64,000 nucleotides of DNA from Neptuniibacter halophilus (lineage in GTDB: Bacteria > Pseudomonadota > Gammaproteobacteria > Pseudomonadales > Balneatricaceae). Numbering within the stretch: the first letter of the stretch is position 1; each line of letters begins with the position of its first letter. The stretch is from the NCBI RefSeq assembly GCF_030295765.1, contig NZ_AP027292.1:2294001-2358000 (forward strand), read 5' to 3'. The position numbers and the translations under genes are program-made. The notes under the pieces are model-generated. The model ran no database searches, was not told the DNA's origin, and worked only from the letters and a program-made list of their open reading frames with translations. Positions 31,931 through 40,213 of the stretch are shown here, one piece after another.

Positions 31931-32396
31931 ATTCAAGAATCTTAGCGTTTTTGGGTAGTTGCACGACGTGAGTACCTGAGGCCCGGTCATGCCAGGTCAT
32001 CTTCTGCTTATCAATAAACATCCAGAGAAAGCCGGCAGCACAGGGGATCAGCGAAATAATGCCGACCAGATAACGCAGCAGGCACTGGGTGAAGTTCAGG
32101 CGCTGTCCTTCCGTGGTCTGCACCCGCAAACGCCACGCCAGCATGCCCAGCGTCTGCCCATTACGCATCCAGAAATAGGCAAGGTATAGGTAGACCAGAA
32201 TAAAAAGAGCGGACTGATACAGTGCAAAGTAGCCGCTTTTATCCATCGCTTCGCCATCATTCAGGGTCAGCATCAACCCGGAGGAGACCATCAGCAGGGC
32301 GATGATCAGTAACATGTCATAAACAAAGGCACCGACACGACGCAGTGGGGAAGCAATCTGGATATCGTCGTAGGTTTCTTTAAAGGATCGGTTCAT
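31929..32396 (-). CDS. RDD family membrane protein
   Basis: 155 residues from ATG 32396 (three codons shorter than the open frame, which begins with TTG). The RDD motif is recognisable as PLRRVGAFVYDMLLI (Arg and Asp of the first helix), followed by hydrophobic segments and the typical NGQTLGMLAWRLRVQ and MFIDKQKMTWHDRASGTHVV. RDD proteins are inner-membrane proteins of diverse, mostly unknown transport or ion-handling roles. It is convergent with lptG, sharing its terminator. Confidence 0.9.
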   Translation of the reverse strand: MNRSFKETYDDIQIASPLRRVGAFVYDMLLIIALLMVSSGLMLTLNDGEAMDKSGYFALYQSALFILVYLYLAYFWMRNGQTLGMLAWRLRVQTTEGQRLNFTQCLLRYLVGIISLIPCAAGFLWMFIDKQKMTWHDRASGTHVVQLPKNAKILE

Positions 32397-32591
32397 AGGT
32401 AACAAGGTTTTCAGTCGGGGTTTGGGTGAATATCAGCACGGCAGGCCGGTTATCTGACCCTCGGTTATCTGAACCGGGGTGTTTGCTGTCGGGCGTTCAG
32501 TTAAGTGCTGAATCGGATGCTGTGCAGGGCCGATATTACTATCAAACACGGAGTTAACGCCAGAATCGCGAGATCTGTCCGGCCGGGCAAC

Positions 32592-32618
32592 AAAAAAGGC
32601 GACCTGATGATCGCCTTT
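32592..32618 (-). terminator. Rho-independent terminator of the Sel1 gene
   Basis: On the minus strand AAAGGCGA/TCGCCTTT with an 8-nt loop is followed by a T-run, about 20 bp beyond the stop codon at 32639. Confidence 0.88.
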
Positions 32619-32638
32619 AGTAAGCTGATGCTGCTGGA

Positions 32639-33436
32639 TTACTGGCCAACGTAAGTCTGGCGGTACTCCTCAGCCAGTGCTTTGGCGCTGTCCAACTGAG
32701 CCGCGTCGAGTTTCATGACCAGCCGCTTCTCGATGGCAATGGCGGTTGGGTTACCCAGCAGGGCGGCATTGTGCATCCACGCATAAGCGAGGATGTTGGT
32801 GTCCTGATCTTGCTGGCTGCCATGGTTGTTGGAATAGAGTGTGCCGAGGAAGAACATGGCATCGGTATGACCTTTTTTGGCGGCCTTACGGTACCACTCT
32901 TCAGCAGCGCTGAAATCCTGTGCTACGCCAGTGCCGAAGTTGTAGCAGCGGCCGATGTTGTGCTCAGCAGCAACGTATCCCTGCTCTGCGGCTTTCTGGT
33001 ACCACTGGAAAGCCTGATTCGGGTCACGCTGCATGCCGTAACCGAATTCAGCCATCTCGCCAAGACGGTTCTGTGCCTGAGCGTCGCCGGATTCGGCGGC
33101 CGGGCGCACGGTTTCCAGTTCAACCCTGTAGCCTTTGTCTTTATAAACACGGAGACTGTTTACGCTGCCTAAATGACCCATGGACGCGCCACGGTTATAG
33201 AAACGAACCGCTTTTTCCTCATCTTTATCAACGCCCCAGCCATTTTCGTACATCTGCCCGACCAGGTTCAGCGCATCCGGATCACCCTCTTTTGCCAGTG
33301 GGTTCAGCTCTTTAAATGCGGTGGCATAATCCTGTTTATCGAAGGCGGCACTACCTTTTCCCAGATTAGCGGCCATCAGGTTGGTTGCGCTGACGCTGAG
33401 CATCAGGCTTGCTGCAAAAAGAATCTGTTTCTTCAT
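32639..33436 (-). CDS. Exported Sel1-repeat protein
   Basis: 265 residues with a signal peptide (MKKQILFAASLMLSVSATNL, cleavage after MA). The mature protein consists of Sel1-like (TPR-related) repeats of about 36 residues: LNLVGQMYENGWGV, QNRLGEMAEFGYGM, EHNIGRCYNFGTGV and AMFFLGTLYSNNHG mark successive units. Such proteins are periplasmic adaptors for protein-protein contacts; the partner is unknown. A single-gene unit with its own terminator and an inverted repeat in the upstream region. Confidence 0.88.
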   Translation of the reverse strand: MKKQILFAASLMLSVSATNLMAANLGKGSAAFDKQDYATAFKELNPLAKEGDPDALNLVGQMYENGWGVDKDEEKAVRFYNRGASMGHLGSVNSLRVYKDKGYRVELETVRPAAESGDAQAQNRLGEMAEFGYGMQRDPNQAFQWYQKAAEQGYVAAEHNIGRCYNFGTGVAQDFSAAEEWYRKAAKKGHTDAMFFLGTLYSNNHGSQQDQDTNILAYAWMHNAALLGNPTAIAIEKRLVMKLDAAQLDSAKALAEEYRQTYVGQ

Positions 33437-33556
33437 CGAGTAACGCCCATTAAATGAGTTAGGGTTCGAGAGAGGCCGACGATTATAACTAAATCGGACG
33501 ATAAATGTTCACTCTCTGAACGATTAATCCGCAGTATCAGAAGGTTTGTTTATCTT

Positions 33557-33582
33557 GTTAATTTAGGTTTATCTAAATTAGC
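33557..33582. promoter_or_regulatory. Inverted repeat upstream of the Sel1 gene
   Basis: TAATTTAG-N6-CTAAATTA (33559-33580), perfect 8-bp arms, about 120 bp upstream of the Sel1-repeat gene start in an AT-rich spacer; possible operator. Confidence 0.45.
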
Positions 33583-33682
33583 AGTTTCATTCTATCCGAT
33601 GTGCCGGTGCCGGCACTAGCCAATGTCCGCTTCTTTTGCGGTGGGTCAATTTTACATAAGATGCATAATAAATACACCTATT

Positions 33683-33700
33683 GCCCCGCCATCGCGGGGC
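33683..33700 (-). terminator. GC-rich hairpin after creD
   Basis: GCCCCGC/GCGGGGC (33683-33689 with 33694-33700), about 10 bp beyond the creD stop. The following T-content on the minus strand is modest, so termination is probable but not certain. Confidence 0.55.
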
Positions 33701-33710
33701 GGGGCATGAG

Positions 33711-35057
33711 TCAGGCTTTGGGGCGTGGATCGGGATTGACCTGGTACCAGTCGATCTGGCGGGTGGCGAGCATGCACAGGGTCAGACAGGAGAAGATCAG
33801 GAAAGATCCCATCAGCAGAGCAAACCCTTCGGCAGAGATGATCATATAAAGCAGGCCATACAGGGCGGCCAGACCTGTTGCAAAGCCGCAGCCACGCCAC
33901 AGGCTCTTCAGCACTGCGCTCAGATAGACCGCCAGCAATCCGCAGCAGGCCAGCGTTGCGATCAGGTAAGCCTGATAAAACGCAATGTGTTCGCTCAGCG
34001 AGATCAGGAGCAGGTAGAACAGGGCCAGCGCCAGCCCCACCATGCCGTACTGGATGGGGTGGATCGGCAGTTTTTTTAGTACCTCAAAAAGAAAGAACAA
34101 CATAAAGCTGACGGCAATAAACAGCAGTCCGTATTTTAGTGAGCGCTCAGCCTGCGCATACATATCCACAGGGTCGATGAACTCAGCTCCGACCGACTGG
34201 CTGCTGAGGTCGCAATAGTTCTCCTGGGAGCAAGCGTTCAGCACGCTGCGCAGGTCAGCGGAAAAAGGTGATGTTTGCCACAGGGCTGTGAAGCCATTGT
34301 CGTCAACTTCATAAGATTCGGGCAGATGGCGTCCGCTAAAACTGGGGTGAGGCCAGTCTGATTGCATCTTAATGGTGCTGTTTGCCGCCGTAGGGGTCAG
34401 CAGAAGCTGTTCCATTCCGCGCAGAGACAGGCTCAGTTCCAGCTCTCCGGTCAGATCGGTAACCGGTAGTTCGGTATGAATACCCTGTGTGGCGGCTTTC
34501 ATCCCGCTGCCCGCGCTGAACTGCAAGGGGGTGCCTTGCCAGGTAGCCGTGGGCTGGCTGGTGATGCCTCGCATATCGGAGATCAGCAACAACAGTTCTG
34601 GCGTCCCCCAGGTAAGCTGGCCCTGATATTTCTTCTCAAGTTGTGCCTGATGTTGCTGTAGTTCGGCAGCGGAAAAGGCCGCACTCATCTGCACATCTCC
34701 GCGGTATACCGGTATCTGATAAATACCGCGGTGGCGGGTGCTGTTGCTGATCACGGCTTCGCTGCTGAGCTGTTCAGGCAGCAGCAGGTACTGGCCATGC
34801 AGGGTTTTCCGGTGCTGCAGGTTCTGTTGGTTTTTGTCATCCCAGCTGGTTTCAAGATAACTGAGCTGCCAGGGGATCCGGATGACCGGGCCGGAAAGGG
34901 TCTGCTGACCGGTCCATTTGCTGGCGATATCCCGGGTCACCTGAGCGCGATAATCCATGCGCTCATAGATTACATTCTGCACCAGTAGCAGAGGTATCCA
35001 GAGGAACAGGGCAAGGATGCCGATGAGGATAAGTTTCAGTGTGATACGTTTTGACAT
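33711..35057 (-). CDS. creD: Inner-membrane protein CreD
   Basis: 448 residues: one N-terminal helix (LKLILIGILALFLWIPLLLV), a large periplasmic domain (about 30-300) and a cluster of five to six helices at the C-terminus (SLKYGLLFIAVSFMLFFLFE, KKLPIHPIQYGMVGLALALF, and others), the CreD layout. The phrases RHRGIYQIPVYRGDVQMSAAF (read without its last residue) and LFEVLKKLPIHPIQYG are family hallmarks. CreD is induced by the CreBC two-component system and is linked to envelope stress and beta-lactam response. It follows creC by about 50 bp. Confidence 0.93.
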   Translation of the reverse strand: MSKRITLKLILIGILALFLWIPLLLVQNVIYERMDYRAQVTRDIASKWTGQQTLSGPVIRIPWQLSYLETSWDDKNQQNLQHRKTLHGQYLLLPEQLSSEAVISNSTRHRGIYQIPVYRGDVQMSAAFSAAELQQHQAQLEKKYQGQLTWGTPELLLLISDMRGITSQPTATWQGTPLQFSAGSGMKAATQGIHTELPVTDLTGELELSLSLRGMEQLLLTPTAANSTIKMQSDWPHPSFSGRHLPESYEVDDNGFTALWQTSPFSADLRSVLNACSQENYCDLSSQSVGAEFIDPVDMYAQAERSLKYGLLFIAVSFMLFFLFEVLKKLPIHPIQYGMVGLALALFYLLLISLSEHIAFYQAYLIATLACCGLLAVYLSAVLKSLWRGCGFATGLAALYGLLYMIISAEGFALLMGSFLIFSCLTLCMLATRQIDWYQVNPDPRPKA

Positions 35058-35107
35058 AAGCGGGCTCCAATCGAATTTCCTTCAGGCTAACCCGCGATTG
35101 TGTGTGC

Positions 35108-36565
35108 TCAGTGTGGTGAATGTGTGTTTTCTGTGTGAAATTGCAGACAGGCCTGAACGCCACCGCCGGGCTGGTTCCTGAGGCTGATATCGGCACTGTG
35201 AAGTTGTGCAATCTGCTGTACGAAGCTCAGTCCGAGCCCGGTACTTTTCTGTCCGCTATCCGGACGAGGCAGTGAGTAAAAGCGTTGCCAGATGCGAGGC
35301 AGGGCATAATCCGGAATGCCACTGCCCTGATCACTGATGATCAGTTGCGGGCCCTGATCGTTCTGTTTCAGTTGCAACTGAATTTCACTGTGCCGGGGGC
35401 TGAAGTCCAGCGCATTCTCAAGCAGGCTCCGGATCGCCTGAGCCAGCAGCAGCGGATCACCCTGAACGGGCCTGACCGGGCTCAGGCTCTGTTGCAGGCG
35501 GATCGCTTGCTGCTGTAAACGGATGCTCAGTTGCTCAGACTCCTGTCGCACGAGCGTCTCCAGTTGAATCGGCACCGCTTGCTGCAGGCGGTGCTGGTTT
35601 TCCAGCCGGGCCAGCGCCAGAACCTGATCTACCAGTGCCCGTAAGCGTTCCGTTTGTTGCTGAATATTGCTGGCCAGTTGCTGGCGCATAGGTTCATCTG
35701 TGGCGAGTGTGATCAGTTCGGCAGCGCCCTGAAGCGCGGTCAGGGGGCTTTTCAGCTCATGGGTCAGGGTCAGGGTGTAATCTTCAATATACTCTTTTCC
35801 GTCGAGGGCCCGACGCATCTCCTCCATGGCGCTGGCCAGTCGGGCCAGATCAGGGTCGCTAAGTTTCGGGGCTTTGCCGGGGTCACCGCGACTCACCTTG
35901 CGGGCATACTCCACCAGACGATGAATGTTCAGGCTAAGCCAGGTGGCCAAAAGCGCACCGGCGATGGCAGCAATCAACAGCAGCCATAACCCTTTTGAGC
36001 GCAGGTTATCCCGCGCCAGTTGCCAGAACGGTTCAACACTCACATTGGGTTTGCCGACACTGAGAACCCCGACCAGTGTTTTCTGGCCATCCTGCTGGCT
36101 GTATATCGGGGCTCCTATATACATGACGGTGCTGAACTTATTATTCGGGTCTTCCTGCGTGCTGCGTGCTCCGTACTGCCCCTTCAGGGTGAGGTACACA
36201 TCGTTCCATTGGGAGTAATCCGCGCCGGGATCGCGGTTTTCAGAATCGTAGATCACCCGGCCGAGGCGATTGGTGATATAGATCCGCAGCTCTGTCTGTT
36301 GCTGCTTGTGACTCCAGATGGTGGCGTTGATTGGGCGCTGCAGGGTATTGCTGACCGCAGGCTGTAACCGTTCTATCCGGATCGGCTGGTCGGCACTCGG
36401 TGGGGCTACCAGTTCGGCCAGCAGGTTTGCACTGTCGATCAGGGCGGTTTCCATCGATTGCCGCAGAACCGGTTTGATCTCCAGCAGCATAGAGTTAAGA
36501 AAAAAATAGACACCGAGGCCGAGGATGGCGAAGTAGGCGAGAAATAGCTTCAGGCCGAATTTCAC
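35108..36565 (-). CDS. creC: Sensor histidine kinase CreC
   Basis: 485 residues. Two membrane helices (about 7-25 and 190-212) flank a periplasmic sensor domain of roughly 165 residues; then HAMP-like linker, HisKA with His 269 in THELKSPLTALQGAAEL, and an HATPase domain with LLENALDFSP, DQGSGIPDYAL and STGLGLSFV. This is the CreC arrangement, responding in E. coli to carbon and redox state. Its start overlaps creB by 4 bp. Together with CreD downstream and gloA upstream it forms a probable four-gene unit. Confidence 0.94.
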   Translation of the reverse strand: MKFGLKLFLAYFAILGLGVYFFLNSMLLEIKPVLRQSMETALIDSANLLAELVAPPSADQPIRIERLQPAVSNTLQRPINATIWSHKQQQTELRIYITNRLGRVIYDSENRDPGADYSQWNDVYLTLKGQYGARSTQEDPNNKFSTVMYIGAPIYSQQDGQKTLVGVLSVGKPNVSVEPFWQLARDNLRSKGLWLLLIAAIAGALLATWLSLNIHRLVEYARKVSRGDPGKAPKLSDPDLARLASAMEEMRRALDGKEYIEDYTLTLTHELKSPLTALQGAAELITLATDEPMRQQLASNIQQQTERLRALVDQVLALARLENQHRLQQAVPIQLETLVRQESEQLSIRLQQQAIRLQQSLSPVRPVQGDPLLLAQAIRSLLENALDFSPRHSEIQLQLKQNDQGPQLIISDQGSGIPDYALPRIWQRFYSLPRPDSGQKSTGLGLSFVQQIAQLHSADISLRNQPGGGVQACLQFHTENTHSPH

Positions 36566-37248
36566 TCCGGTTGCTCCAGGCTGTAACCCAGACCGCGATG
36601 GGTTTTGATCGGCGACTGTTCAGGGATAACGGCTTTAAGTTTGGCGCGCAGGGCTTTTATATGGGTATCGACTGCCCGCTCCAGACTGTGCTCCGGGTGA
36701 TCCCAGGCTGCACGCATCAGTTGTTCACGGCTGAATACCTGTTCAGGGTGTCTGATCATCAGGCTCAGCAACAGGTATTCGATCCGGGTCAGATCGAGTT
36801 TTTGCTGATGGTAATAAATGCCTGCCCGACGTGGGTCATGCCATAAGGCGCCCCGGCCAGCGGGATTTCCGTTACTGCCGACCCGTCGCAAAATGGCTTT
36901 TACCCGGGTGCTGAGTTCCCTTGGACTGAACGGCTTGGTGACATAGTCATCGGCGCCGAGTTCCAGCCCCAGAATGCGGTCTACTTCGTCACCCCTTGCG
37001 GTAAGGAAAATAATCGGAATATCTGAAAACTGGCGAATCTGGCGGCACAGATCAAAGCCACTGAAATCCGGCAGGCCGACATCAATAATAGCCAGATCGG
37101 CCGGCTGCTGTCTCAGAGCGTTCAGTGCGTCAGCAGCGAGCAGGTGATGCTGGCTGCTGAAGCCGTCAAGCTGAAGCGCGAAAACGATATTGTCGGCAAT
37201 ACTGGGTTCGTCTTCGACCACCAGAATATGGCCTTGCGAGTGAGACAC
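36562..37248 (-). CDS. creB: Response regulator CreB
   Basis: 228 residues: receiver domain with phospho-acceptor Asp 56 (LAIIDVGLPDFSG) and Lys 105 (DDYVTKPFSPREL), then an OmpR-type winged helix (about 130-225) with LTRIEYLLLSLMIRHPEQVF and RAVDTHIKALRAKLK. It overlaps creC by 4 bp and begins 5 bp after the gloA stop. CreB normally activates creD and a small regulon through TTCAC repeat sites. Confidence 0.95.
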   Translation of the reverse strand: MSHSQGHILVVEDEPSIADNIVFALQLDGFSSQHHLLAADALNALRQQPADLAIIDVGLPDFSGFDLCRQIRQFSDIPIIFLTARGDEVDRILGLELGADDYVTKPFSPRELSTRVKAILRRVGSNGNPAGRGALWHDPRRAGIYYHQQKLDLTRIEYLLLSLMIRHPEQVFSREQLMRAAWDHPEHSLERAVDTHIKALRAKLKAVIPEQSPIKTHRGLGYSLEQPE

Positions 37249-37253
37249 GTCGC

Positions 37254-37646
37254 TTAATCGTTGCGCTTGGTGCCGAGCAGTTCGATCATATAACCGTCCG
37301 GGTCTTTAACAAAAGCGAGCACGGTGTTGCCATGTTTCATTGGGCCGGCTTCACGTACCACTTCGCCGTTCTTTGCTTTGATCGCATCACAGGCGGCGTA
37401 GACGTCGTCTACCTCGATGGCGATATGGCCATACGCATTGCCGAGATCATAATGATCAGTGTCCCAGTTGTGGGTCAGCTCCAGAGCGGTGTTTTCTGAT
37501 TCGTCACCGTAACCCAGAAAAGCCAGAGTGAAGCGGCCTTCCGGATAGTCTTTACGTCGCAGCAGTTGCATGCCCATGAGCTGGGTATAAAACTCAATCG
37601 ATTGCTCCAGGTCAGTCACGCGAAGCATTGTGTGTAAAAGGCGCAT
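37254..37646 (-). CDS. gloA: Lactoylglutathione lyase (glyoxalase I)
   Basis: 130 residues of the VOC fold with the four metal ligands at the expected places: His 5 (LLHTMLRV), Glu 56 (ALELTHNW), His 74 (YGHIAIEV) and Glu 122 (MIELLG). This is the nickel/cobalt-type short GloA that converts the methylglyoxal-glutathione adduct to S-lactoylglutathione in the cytoplasm. It stands immediately upstream of creB on the same strand, so methylglyoxal detoxification and CreBC may be co-expressed. Confidence 0.97.
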   Translation of the reverse strand: MRLLHTMLRVTDLEQSIEFYTQLMGMQLLRRKDYPEGRFTLAFLGYGDESENTALELTHNWDTDHYDLGNAYGHIAIEVDDVYAACDAIKAKNGEVVREAGPMKHGNTVLAFVKDPDGYMIELLGTKRND

Positions 37647-37803
37647 CTTTAAGCATCCTTGGAATCAGTTTTTGGTATCATTGCGTTCTGCTTTGCCATT
37701 GCCGTGGCAGCGTGCTCTATTATAATGATACTGATCAAGAAATCCTGCAGATGCCCGGAAATGAGTCGGGTGGAGATCCCGGGTGCGAGGGAAGGTGGTG
37801 ACT

Positions 37804-38127
37804 ATGTTCCAAGATATGAATAAAAAAATAACGGATTCTATGGGGCCTTTCAAAGAGCTGGTAAATATTCAGACCAAGATGCTGGAGGAGCTGACGCGAC
37901 AGCAGATGGCGTGTACAAAATCCTGCATTGAAGCGACCATTCAGCAGACCAAAGAGATGCAGAAGTGCCAGTCCGCGAGTGATCTGATTGAGCTGCAGCG
38001 CAGCTATGCCAAAGAGCTGGAAGATACCCTGAAAAATACCAGTGAACAGAATTTAAAAGCGTTGCAGGATGCGCGGGCGGAGATTGAAGATATGGCTCAC
38101 TCCACCTTCGATGCATTTAATAAGTAA
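37804..38127 (+). CDS. Phasin family protein
   Basis: 107 residues from the ATG at 37804 (a GTG seven codons earlier is also open). Almost entirely helical, starting MFQDMNKKITDSMGPFKELV and continuing with heptad-like segments LVNIQTKMLEELTRQQ and ASDLIELQRSYAKELEDTL. This is the pattern of short phasins that coat polyhydroxyalkanoate granules. No PHA synthase gene is in the window. A terminator follows. Confidence 0.8.
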   Translation: MFQDMNKKITDSMGPFKELVNIQTKMLEELTRQQMACTKSCIEATIQQTKEMQKCQSASDLIELQRSYAKELEDTLKNTSEQNLKALQDARAEIEDMAHSTFDAFNK

Positions 38128-38141
38128 GTATCATGTTTGTT

Positions 38142-38168
38142 AAAAAGCAGCCGGTGGCTGCTTTTTTT
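38142..38168 (+). terminator. Rho-independent terminator after the phasin gene
   Basis: AAAAGCAGCC/GGCTGCTTTT with a 3-nt loop (38143-38152 with 38156-38165) and a T-run. Confidence 0.93.
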
Positions 38169-38188
38169 TGTGTCTCTGGAATTGTGGA

Positions 38189-38710
38189 ATGATTGCACCA
38201 ATAGGTTTGTTTTATGGCTCGACAACGGGGAATACGGAAGCCGTTGGCGAGCTGATTGCCGAAAAGATCGGCTTTGACCGGGTACAGCGAATCGATGTTG
38301 CGGCCGATGGTGTCGGCGATATTGAGAGTTATGATTACCTGATCCTCGGTATTCCGACCTGGGACTTTGGCGAGTTGCAGGAAGATTGGGCGGATCTCTG
38401 GGATCAGTTGGATCAACTGGATTTGCAGGGCAAGCCTTGTGCGCTGTTCGGTCTGGGAGACCAGATTGGCTATGCCGAGTGGTTTCTGGATGCGATGGGG
38501 CTGTTGCACGATAAACTGCAGGCCCGTGGTGCTCAGCTTAAAGGCTACTGGCCGGTTGCGGGCTACAATTTTGAAGCGTCCAAAGCGCTGACGGCGGACC
38601 ATCAGCAGTTTGTGGGTCTGGCGATCGACGAAGATTGTCAGCGTAGCGAAACAGATGAGCGGGTTGAAAAATGGTGTCAGCAGGTGATGCAGGAGTTTGG
38701 TATTAATTGA
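38189..38710 (+). CDS. Flavodoxin
   Basis: 173 residues from ATG 38189, giving the normal flavodoxin start APIGLFYGSTTGNTE with the FMN-phosphate loop GSTTGNTE. Further FMN-site segments are GIPTWDFGELQEDW and FGLGDQIGYAEWFLDAMG, which mark a long-chain flavodoxin of the FldA/FldB type. It carries electrons in the cytoplasm, for instance to radical-SAM enzymes or under iron limitation. Its ribosome site is weak and it starts about 20 bp beyond the phasin terminator. FldA or FldB cannot be decided. Confidence 0.93.
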   Translation: MIAPIGLFYGSTTGNTEAVGELIAEKIGFDRVQRIDVAADGVGDIESYDYLILGIPTWDFGELQEDWADLWDQLDQLDLQGKPCALFGLGDQIGYAEWFLDAMGLLHDKLQARGAQLKGYWPVAGYNFEASKALTADHQQFVGLAIDEDCQRSETDERVEKWCQQVMQEFGIN

Positions 38711-39087
38711 CCGTACTTCCCGGTGTGACCTGTTGAGGTGGCGATGCCCGCGGCTGACTTCGGGCATCAGTGGCCGGGCCCTGAGCCGTTTTATCTTGCT
38801 CAGTTGAAAACGCTACTCTCTTTTACTTACCTTCAGACACCTTAAGGCGCCCTCAGGCAACCGCGATTGCCTCCACCCCGGGAGGCTGAAAGGCGGCGCT
38901 GCAATCCGTGAATTCTGAATGTTTTCTGATCCATCCGTGTCTGGTCGGCCCCTTCTGTAATGAGCCCCTTTGCCGGAATCTGCGGCACGGAATTAACTCA
39001 GGATATCTGGTTAAACTGGTAGTGTTATGGGCGTAATTTCGCTAAAATACTGCCCTTTTTCTAACAGCCAGCTACCGATCTTATATC
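38711..39087. other. Spacer upstream of prfB
   Basis: About 375 bp without a gene. TAAAAT at 39043-39048 could be a -10 element for prfB. Otherwise I see only short GC-rich imperfect repeats and no tRNA or other RNA. Confidence 0.45.
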
Positions 39088-40182
39088 ATGGAAATTAATC
39101 CGATTCTCAACGCCCTGAAAGACATCAGTGAGCGCACCGAAGCACTACGTGGTTTTCTCGATTACGAAGGCAAGCAGGAACGCCTCGAAGAGGTGACCCG
39201 AGAGCTGGAAGATCCGGCTGTCTGGGATAACCCTGAATATGCACAGCAACTGGGTAAAGAACGCTCCACACTGGAGGGCGTTGTCGGCACGATTGATGAG
39301 CTGACCGCCGGGGTTGAAGACACTCGTGACCTGCTGGATATGGCGGTGGAAGAGGACGATGCCGACACCGTAGCCGAGGTGGAAGCGGATGTGGCGAAAA
39401 TGGTCGAGAAGCTTCAGCAGCTCGAGTTCCGTCGCATGTTTGCCGGCGAAGCGGATCCGAACAATGCGTTTCTGGATATTCAGGCGGGTTCCGGCGGTAC
39501 TGAGGCACAGGACTGGGCCGAGATGATGCTGCGTATGTATCTGCGCTGGGGTGAAAGCAAAGGTTTCAAAACCGAGCTGCTGGAATGTTCAGCCGGTGAT
39601 GTGGCGGGTATTAAATCAGCAACGATCCGGTTTGAAGGTGAGTACGCGTTTGGCTGGTTACGCACTGAGACCGGGGTTCACCGTCTGGTACGTAAATCAC
39701 CGTTTGACTCAGGTGGTCGTCGTCATACCTCCTTCTCTTCCGTGTTTGTCTCTCCAGAGATCGATGACAACGTTGAGATCGAGATCAACCCGGCGGATCT
39801 GCGTGTCGATGTTTACCGTGCTTCCGGTGCCGGTGGTCAGCACGTCAACCGAACCGAATCTGCGGTACGTATTACCCATGAGCCGTCCGGCATTGTGGTG
39901 CAGAGTCAGAGTCAGCGTTCTCAGCATCAGAACAAAGATACCTGTATGAAGCAACTGCGCGCGAAACTCTATGAGATGGAGATGCTGAAGCGCAGCGAAG
40001 CGGCACAGGAGCTGGAAGATTCTAAAGCTGATATTGGTTGGGGCAGCCAGATTCGTTCCTACGTTCTGGACGATCAGCGGATCAAGGATCTGCGTACCAA
40101 TGTGCAGAGCTCCAACTGCGATAAGGTTCTGGATGGCGATCTGGACCTGTTTATTGAGGCCAGCCTGAAAGCGGGCCTGTAA
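39088..40182 (+). CDS. prfB: Peptide chain release factor 2
   Basis: 364 residues in a single uninterrupted frame. The tripeptide anticodon SPF is at 204-206 ([14 protein letters not shown]) and the catalytic GGQ at 249-251 ([12 protein letters not shown]), so it reads UGA and UAA stop codons. In E. coli the gene has an in-frame TGA near codon 26 that demands a +1 frameshift; here the same place (39148-39165) reads R-G-F-L-D-Y with no stop, so that autoregulation is absent. It lies upstream of lysS, the usual prfB-lysS pair. The ATG lacks an obvious ribosome site. Confidence 0.97.
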   Translation: MEINPILNALKDISERTEALRGFLDYEGKQERLEEVTRELEDPAVWDNPEYAQQLGKERSTLEGVVGTIDELTAGVEDTRDLLDMAVEEDDADTVAEVEADVAKMVEKLQQLEFRRMFAGEADPNNAFLDIQAGSGGTEAQDWAEMMLRMYLRWGESKGFKTELLECSAGDVAGIKSATIRFEGEYAFGWLRTETGVHRLVRKSPFDSGGRRHTSFSSVFVSPEIDDNVEIEINPADLRVDVYRASGAGGQHVNRTESAVRITHEPSGIVVQSQSQRSQHQNKDTCMKQLRAKLYEMEMLKRSEAAQELEDSKADIGWGSQIRSYVLDDQRIKDLRTNVQSSNCDKVLDGDLDLFIEASLKAGL

Positions 40183-40213
40183 GAATTTCACAAACTAAAG
40201 GTTTACCACACCG

